55,973 nt of DNA from Victivallales bacterium (lineage in GTDB: Bacteria; Verrucomicrobiota; Lentisphaeria; Oligosphaerales; Oligosphaeraceae), in assembly GCA_017548425.1 (NCBI GenBank), contig JAFZAB010000184.1, positions 1 to 55,973 on the forward strand, written 5' to 3'. Position 1 is the stretch's first letter. Every line of letters begins with the position of its first letter. The notes beneath the pieces were generated by a model. The model did no database searches. It had not been told where the DNA came from and worked only from the letters and a program-made list of their open reading frames with translations. Positions 51,376 through 55,973 of the stretch are shown piece by piece. Both the position numbers and the translations under genes were made by a program.

Positions 51376-52263
51376 TTATAGGAAGCTTTTGCAGAAGTCG
51401 GATTCGGTTGTGTCCGCTTCGGCCAAGGCGAGGAATTCGTCGCCGCGCTGGTTGCCCCAACTGTAGGAGCAGATAAGCTTGCCGTTGTAATCGCAGAAAT
51501 CAAGATCTGATGCGTTGATATCGATGGCGTTACGGATGTAATCAAGCTCCGTTTGGTTGAATTGCGCAGCGGGATGGATGATTTTGTCGCTTTCATCAAA
51601 TGTCATCACGGGATTCTTGTCGCTGATGGTCCAGTTCTTAAGATCCTTTGAATAGGCGACATACATCTCATAGCCGTTGTTATAGTTGCCGTTGAGATAG
51701 AAGAAATAGAACATGCCGTCATGGAAACGGATGACCGGAGCACCTGTGTAGAAATTTCGTCCGAAACAGGCGTCGGGAATCAGTTTCCAGTTGCGAAGAT
51801 CGCGTGATTCGGCAAAAAACATCGTGAACGGCACATTGACCATTTCCTTTGGCGCACCAAGCTCGAAGACGAGAATATAGCGGTCTCCCGCTTTGCAGAC
51901 GGATGTGTTGTAGCCCTGCCAGCCATCGCCCGACAGAATGACGCGCGGTTCCGTCCAATGAATCATGTCATTGGATTCCAACTGATAGAATTTGGATTTG
52001 CCCCAGTTTTCAACGGCTGTCACAATGATGCGGTCGCCTTCGACAAAGGCGTTGCCCATGTGCAGGCCGATACCGAATGGCGGTGTGGTCGTCTTCATGT
52101 CTGTCATGTCGAGAAAACGGAAGTAGGACGTGCCCAACGTGTTACCGCGGTAGTGTTTCTTTTCACCCATGTAGCGGATGTACTGCATGAGCCATGGGCG
52201 GCCTTTGTAAACGATTGGATTTGCTTCGACGATGAAGATATCAATGGTTCCGAGTTTTTTCAT
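51376..52263 (-). CDS. GH43/GH32-like five-bladed beta-propeller, putative glycosidase
   Basis: A 295-residue protein with the repeated beta-propeller pattern of clans GH-F/GH-J: ESNDMIHWTEPRVIL, AESRDLRNWKLIPD, YSKDLKNWTISDK (x-S-x-D-x-x-x-W repeats), FIVEANPIVYKGRPWLMQY at the first blade and VIRFHDGMFYFFYLNG in the middle. This fold is shared by arabinofuranosidases, xylosidases and mannoside phosphorylase-like GH130; the exact family is not clear, and catalytic acids are not assigned. No signal peptide. The start is the ATG at 52263; the longer in-frame ORF encodes SGSSGSSG and PEYPEYPEY runs that are only translated nonamer repeats. Repeat DNA abuts the start, and no ribosome site is seen. 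Downstream of the DUF4838 gene on the same strand. Confidence 0.75.
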   Translation of the reverse strand: MKKLGTIDIFIVEANPIVYKGRPWLMQYIRYMGEKKHYRGNTLGTSYFRFLDMTDMKTTTPPFGIGLHMGNAFVEGDRIIVTAVENWGKSKFYQLESNDMIHWTEPRVILSGDGWQGYNTSVCKAGDRYILVFELGAPKEMVNVPFTMFFAESRDLRNWKLIPDACFGRNFYTGAPVIRFHDGMFYFFYLNGNYNNGYEMYVAYSKDLKNWTISDKNPVMTFDESDKIIHPAAQFNQTELDYIRNAIDINASDLDFCDYNGKLICSYSWGNQRGDEFLALAEADTTESDFCKSFL

Positions 52264-52282
52264 AGTGGTTAGTGGACAATTA

Positions 52283-52361
52283 TCTGGATATTCTGGATAT
52301 TCTGGATATTCTGGATTTGCATCGTTTCCAGAACTTCCAGAACTTCCAGAACTTCCAGAAC
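52283..52361. repeat. Paired nonamer arrays TCTGGATAT x4 and TTCCAGAAC x4
   Basis: TCTGGAT[A/T]T four times (52283-52318) faces TTCCAGAAC four times (52326-52361) in inverted sense. Together they fill the 118-base gap between the GH43-like gene and the DUF4838 gene. Confidence 0.92.
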
Positions 52362-52381
52362 ACGAAGCCTTGAATCGTGAA

Positions 52382-54670
52382 TTAATCCAGAATGAGCGGC
52401 AGGAATGTGCTGTATTCATGCATTTCCGTGCCAGGGAAGCCGTAGAGGAGCAGCGGCCACGGTTCGCTCTTTGTGTAGCGTCGGAAGACGGCGGCCTTCA
52501 ACGGCTTCGTCATTGGCTCCAGCGGGACAGTCAGCATGATCGTCCATGCATCGTCTTCCAAAATTTCCTGATGCTTCCATGGCAGTTTGATCGGCTTGTT
52601 TTCCGACAATGAATGATACGTTCCGCCAACGGGATCCACAAGGAAATGGACGGAATCCGGCTTCCCCGTGGTCGGATTGGCGATTTCAAAGAAGAGATTG
52701 AAAGCTTCTTGCTGGACGTACTTTATGTCAGAGCGGAACTTTTTCTTGACGTCTTTTCCTTCGCCACGCATCGCGGCGTAGAGGTTGACGCCGTCGTGAA
52801 GCAGTTTGACGGTCGTTTTTGGCGCATTCGGGAATGGTGGCACGACGGGAGCCGTCGCCCACGGGCCATTTTCCAGCGTCGCGTCAAACGGCGGCGGCTC
52901 CGCGACTTTTCCCGCATGGAGGATGACATCGCATGTGACGTTGTGCTCCTGCCATGATTTGCGGAGGCGTTCGAGCATGATTTTGCCGTTTGGTTTGTCG
53001 GCTTTGTCGATAGCGGAATCGAGCAGGGCGGCCATCTTGTCGAAGCGTGGTCGATCACGGCGGAGCTGGCTCCAGAGACCGTTCGGCCGGTCGTTCCAAA
53101 CAGATTTCTTACGTGTTGCGTACCAATGCTCTTCGAGCAAATTGTAGAACGCTGTCATGTCGTCTGCGGCTTTGCCGAAGCAGCGATCGCAGAATTCGCG
53201 ACGAAGAGCGTGGCAGTCCTGTTCGGGATTCCAGACGGCGTTCGTCAGATTCCAAAGGAATGGCGCGCCAAGATCCCACACTTCATCGCCTGGCCAGCGG
53301 TTGAAATTGCCAAAATCGCAGACCATTTCGCTGTAGGTGCGTTTGACGCCTTGTGAGCGGAGATAGCGGTAGTCGCGGAAGGCCACGGCGTCGATGGGAC
53401 GCGGGTAGGGGACGTTGAGGCCGTAATATTCACGCCATGTGACGTTTGGCGTGCGGGCCAGCCATTTGGAAAGGCGGTCGAATGTCGTCTTGTTGCGTTC
53501 GTCCAACACGTCGGCGCGGGAGTCTTTGAAGATGGGGCAGAAGGAGATGTCGATGTTGTCTTCGATGGGAATCAGCGGAGCGGGTTCCGTGAAGAAATAG
53601 GCGAAAGAGAGGAGCCGCTTGCCTGGATGATGCTCCTTCATGTATTTGGCTAACTCATTGTACCAGAGGAAGAACTGCGTGTTGCGATGGGCGAGCCATT
53701 CGTCTGAACGCTTCGGTGCGTCGCCTTTCAGGACACGTCCGTCCGGCAGTGTGATGTCTTTCAAACATTCTGGACATTCGCACATATCAAAGTTGTCTTC
53801 GATCATGACGCGATAGACGACGAAGTCCGGATTGGCCTGCACGCGCGCTTCGAGTTCTTCCTTAAACGTCTGGAGCAGAAGAGGATTCGTGAAGCAGAGC
53901 TGTGTTCGGGCGGATTTTGTTCGCGGATCGGTCAGCTTGCCGCCGAGCTGCGAATAGAATTCGGGATGCGTCTCCCAATATTTCTGCGGCTGGATGTAGA
54001 GGCCGATGAGATTGTGGCCGCCGCCATATTCGAGAATGAAGCCGAAGCGCTTTTTGGTCTGGAAAGTCGATGTGGACCAATTGGAGCAATTGCGCATCTG
54101 CCAGTCGTCGCATGCGGCAAACGCCTCTTTCGCGCCTTCCTTGTTGCCCGTCTCGATTTGCCAGCCACGTTGGATAAATGCGGGAATATCAATATAATCG
54201 AACTGCGTGAAGGAGAGATTCGGATTCTTCGTGAAGACGGTTCCAAAGTCGCGATTGGGCCGCGCCCAGATGATATCCGTGTTGCGATAGAGCAGACGGT
54301 GGACGCCGCGTAGCAGGCCGCCTGGAACGTTGGCGAAAAGCATCAGGCCGTTGGTGGTCGGACGAACGGCATAGCCGTCCGTTTCGCCGATGGCCTGCGT
54401 ATCCTGCGGGAAATCCGATGGCTTTACGGCTAGTTTCAGCGTGATGGGAAATTTGCCTGTTTCCGTTTCGACGATTGGCAGTTCCGCTCCGCTGATTTCG
54501 CGAATCCACAACTGGAGTTCCTGTGCGGCCAACAACGCAGGTTGTTCATTTTGAAGCGATTGCGGCAAGACGATTTCCGCATTTGGCTTGCCGTCGATGG
54601 TTATCACCAATGGCGCGGCGACAGCTGTCAAAGATGCGCAGAGCATGCTTAGCAAGAATGTTTTTTTCAT
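52382..54670 (-). CDS. Secreted DUF4838 protein, putative glycosidase
   Basis: A 762-residue exported protein: signal peptide MKKTFLLSMLCASLTAVAA, then a GH67N/GH20b-like N-terminal domain (AAQELQLWIREISGAELPIV, about 55-140), and a DUF4838 barrel (about 200-500) with GHRLLYRNTDIIWARPNRDFG-like entry, RVMIEDNFDMCECPECLKD containing the paired Cys typical of the family, HHPGKRLLSFAYFFTEP and DEVWDLGAPFLWNL. A C-terminal beta-sandwich (about 610-762, PPPFDATLENGPWATAPVVPPF) resembles CBM9-like modules. The family is widespread in Planctomycetes, Lentisphaerae and Bacteroidetes; activity is unproven. The start is the ATG at 54670 with AAGGAAAA upstream. Confidence 0.82.
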   Translation of the reverse strand: MKKTFLLSMLCASLTAVAAPLVITIDGKPNAEIVLPQSLQNEQPALLAAQELQLWIREISGAELPIVETETGKFPITLKLAVKPSDFPQDTQAIGETDGYAVRPTTNGLMLFANVPGGLLRGVHRLLYRNTDIIWARPNRDFGTVFTKNPNLSFTQFDYIDIPAFIQRGWQIETGNKEGAKEAFAACDDWQMRNCSNWSTSTFQTKKRFGFILEYGGGHNLIGLYIQPQKYWETHPEFYSQLGGKLTDPRTKSARTQLCFTNPLLLQTFKEELEARVQANPDFVVYRVMIEDNFDMCECPECLKDITLPDGRVLKGDAPKRSDEWLAHRNTQFFLWYNELAKYMKEHHPGKRLLSFAYFFTEPAPLIPIEDNIDISFCPIFKDSRADVLDERNKTTFDRLSKWLARTPNVTWREYYGLNVPYPRPIDAVAFRDYRYLRSQGVKRTYSEMVCDFGNFNRWPGDEVWDLGAPFLWNLTNAVWNPEQDCHALRREFCDRCFGKAADDMTAFYNLLEEHWYATRKKSVWNDRPNGLWSQLRRDRPRFDKMAALLDSAIDKADKPNGKIMLERLRKSWQEHNVTCDVILHAGKVAEPPPFDATLENGPWATAPVVPPFPNAPKTTVKLLHDGVNLYAAMRGEGKDVKKKFRSDIKYVQQEAFNLFFEIANPTTGKPDSVHFLVDPVGGTYHSLSENKPIKLPWKHQEILEDDAWTIMLTVPLEPMTKPLKAAVFRRYTKSEPWPLLLYGFPGTEMHEYSTFLPLILD

Positions 54671-54752
54671 GATTTTCCTTGAAAAATAGACCCATTGCAA
54701 GACATTACATTTATTATAGTAACACAACAATTTGATTTTTACAGGAGGACAC

Positions 54753-55127
54753 ATGAATAAAAGCATCATTGGTATCGACCATCCCGCTGTGGCCGCAGTG
54801 GATCCGACCAAACTGGCCAATTGGTATGAAGAAGTTCTAGGCTATGAGAAATTCCACCATACGGAAAAGAATGTGTGGATCATGCGCGCGAAGGATGGCA
54901 CGCTCTTGGAAATCATGCCGAAAGACGAGACAAAACGCCCCAATCGCACATGTTGGACGCCTGGCTGGTCACATCTGGCCTTGCGTGTGAATGATTTGGA
55001 GACGGCGACGGCGGAACTTCGCAAACATGGCGTCCAACTGGAGGACGCCGTTCCTGCCATCGGTGGCGGCATGCTGCGGTCGTTCTACGATCCCGAAGGG
55101 AATATGCTGCAGATTGTGCAGAGATAA
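54753..55127 (+). CDS. VOC / glyoxalase family protein
   Basis: A 124-residue single vicinal-oxygen-chelate domain protein with two beta-alpha-beta-beta-beta modules: IDHPAVAAVDPTKLANWYEEVLGYE at the start and WSHLALRVNDLETATAELRKHG, then SFYDPEGNMLQIVQR at the end. The first His and the final E/Q-like position correspond to metal ligands of the fold, but the final residue before the end is Q rather than E. The family includes glyoxalase I, dioxygenases and resistance proteins; the reaction here is unknown. AGGAGG stands 4 bases before the ATG at 54753, the best ribosome site in the window. Confidence 0.88.
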   Translation: MNKSIIGIDHPAVAAVDPTKLANWYEEVLGYEKFHHTEKNVWIMRAKDGTLLEIMPKDETKRPNRTCWTPGWSHLALRVNDLETATAELRKHGVQLEDAVPAIGGGMLRSFYDPEGNMLQIVQR

Positions 55128-55130
55128 AGA

Positions 55131-55160
55131 GCTAAAAGCCAAAAGCTTAAAGCTTAAAGC
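55131..55160. repeat. Heptamer array TTAAAGC type
   Basis: Degenerate units TAAAAGC, CAAAAGC, TTAAAGC and TTAAAGC start just after the VOC gene and begin the 846-base gene-free end of the window. Confidence 0.7.
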
Positions 55161-55176
55161 GAATGCAGGCCGCCTA

Positions 55177-55646
55177 TAGAACCACGTAGTGGTGATGGGA
55201 TCCCAGCCGTGGGCTTCTTTCAATGCATAATGCATAATGCTTAATGCTTAATTATTACAAGGCATCCACTTAGAACCGCGTAGCGGTGGCAGGAACATAA
55301 CCGTGGGCTTCTTTCAATGCATAATGCATAATGCTTAATGCTTAATTATTACAAGGCAGGAACTTAGCGCTTCGCTTACTGTGATTTGGACGTGAGACGT
55401 GGGACATGAGACGCGAACATTGCCTTTGGCATGGCGCTTATGGCTTATGGATAAATGCACAATGCATAATGCTTAATGCTTAATTATTGCAAGGCAGCCA
55501 CTTAGAACCGCGTAGCGGTGATGGGATCCCAGCCGTGGGCTTCTTTCAATGCATAATGCTTAATGCTTAATGCTTAATTATTACAAGGCATCCACTTAGA
55601 ACCGCGTAGCGGTGGTAGGAACATAGCCGTGGGTGATAACCCACGG
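55177..55646. repeat. Cluster of 94-bp REP-like units with conserved hairpin
   Basis: Full units start at 55177, 55271, 55503 and 55597, a period of 94 bases, with a decayed unit between 55364 and 55502. Each starts TAGAACC and carries the hairpin ACCRC-GTA-GYGGT, CCGTGGG, and GCATAAT/GCTTAAT heptamers ending AATTATT.CAAGGCA. The last unit has a full CCGTGGG-TGATAA-CCCACGG hairpin. The decayed unit contains GACRYGA heptamers (about 55390-55417). No transposase is nearby. Confidence 0.85.
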
Positions 55647-55973
55647 AAGGCTGAAAGCAAAGACCATAATCCACAAACCATCGTTCCCGCAGGAGCGGGA
55701 CCCTTCCATACTGTCTGGAGGCGGTCATTCATGACTTTCGATGACTTTTTTATAAAAAACATCAAAATAGGTTTGCAAGGCTCTATTTCCCTATTAAATT
55801 AAAGTAAAGGGTGGTGTATAAAAAGCACCGCCGATACCGTCGGAAAAACAATCAAAAATGATGGGATTTCGAAGCCGAAAAAAGTTTGAAACTTTTGAAG
55901 CAAAAATCACATCACTCAGAAATAAAATGACTTACAAGACACAAAAAGTTAATGCTCAGCTCAGCTCAGCTCA
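55647..55973. other. Gene-free right end of the window
   Basis: No supportable gene in the last 327 bases. TCCCGC/GCGGGA form a hairpin at 55685-55700, AAAAGTTT/AAACTTTT a palindrome at 55880-55896, and GCTCA is repeated exactly four times at 55954-55973, ending the window. It may be the leader of a gene beyond the edge. Confidence 0.6.

Noticed and set aside
52264..52419. N-terminal extension of the GH43-like protein with SGSSGSSG and PEYPEYPEY runs
   Set aside because: These are translations of the TTCCAGAAC and TCTGGATAT nonamer arrays; the family-like sequence starts at the ATG at 52263.
1..55973. tRNA or rRNA genes
   Set aside because: TTCGAA-containing stretches such as that near 27640 lie inside coding sequence and lack the cloverleaf arms; no rRNA-like sequence was seen.

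Overview
The window is a 56 kb piece of a bacterial chromosome with about 50-53% GC coding regions and AT-rich, highly repetitive intergenic DNA. No rRNA, tRNA, CRISPR array, transposase or phage module was seen. The gene set suggests a carbohydrate-degrading anaerobe of the PVC superphylum, most likely Lentisphaerota (Victivallales-like) or a close relative. The reasons are many secreted glycosidases without SusC/SusD pairs, secreted FAD-dependent oxidoreductases, DUF2961 and DUF4838 proteins, Gfo/Idh/MocA and mandelate-racemase enzymes, and a membrane protein ending in a YRRxHGxFPxxL...GLNGxDDGG tail familiar from Planctomycetes and Lentisphaerae. This placement is inference, since there is no marker gene.

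Layout. Bases 1-5600 (minus strand) hold a CUT2 (ribose-type) sugar ABC operon of ATPase, permease, and a permease fused to its own binding protein, followed by a Nif3-like gene. Bases 5.8-12 kb (plus) hold a MATE exporter, a giant secreted double-FAD oxidoreductase and an acyltransferase-3 protein. Bases 12-18.2 kb (minus) hold a Schlafen/AlbA_2 protein, a nucleotidyltransferase-galactokinase-type fusion and a GH127 beta-L-arabinofuranosidase. Bases 18.4-26.7 kb (plus) hold a Gfo/Idh/MocA oxidoreductase, a 1447-residue secreted putative glycosidase, a purple-acid-phosphatase-like phosphoesterase and a phage-type lysozyme with LysM. Bases 26.7-41.4 kb (minus) hold a lipocalin fusion, a FAD oxidoreductase, an AbiE type IV toxin-antitoxin pair with an operator-like palindrome, a large membrane protein, a GDPD-like protein, a GH172 (DUF2961) enzyme, D-galactonate dehydratase, a second secreted double-FAD protein and a histidine phosphatase. 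Bases 41.5-51.1 kb (plus) hold a secreted putative glycosidase, a GH36 alpha-galactosidase-like enzyme, a D-aminopeptidase (M55), gdhA and nfnAB. Bases 51.4-54.7 kb (minus) hold a GH43-like beta-propeller and a DUF4838 protein, followed by a VOC protein (plus) and 0.85 kb of repeats.

How the genes could work together. Extracellular enzymes (GH127, GH172, DUF4838, the large secreted proteins) would release arabinose-, galactose- or fructose-type sugars, and the CUT2 transporter would import pentose or hexose. The cytoplasmic kinase/nucleotidyltransferase fusion, GH36 and galactonate dehydratase would process galactose-related sugars. GdhA with electron-bifurcating NfnAB links ammonia assimilation to NADPH/ferredoxin balance.

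The most unusual feature is the intergenic DNA. Tandem arrays of short units (period 7: ACTAACC, GACGYGA, GCTTAAT, ATTGTTA, GGCTTTG; period 9: TTCTGGAAG/TCTGGATAT, GTTCTAGAA) sit at gene borders. They often occur as inverted pairs that could fold back, and they sometimes run into the 3' end of a gene and supply its stop codon. Elaborate palindromes precede gdhA, nfnAB and abiE.
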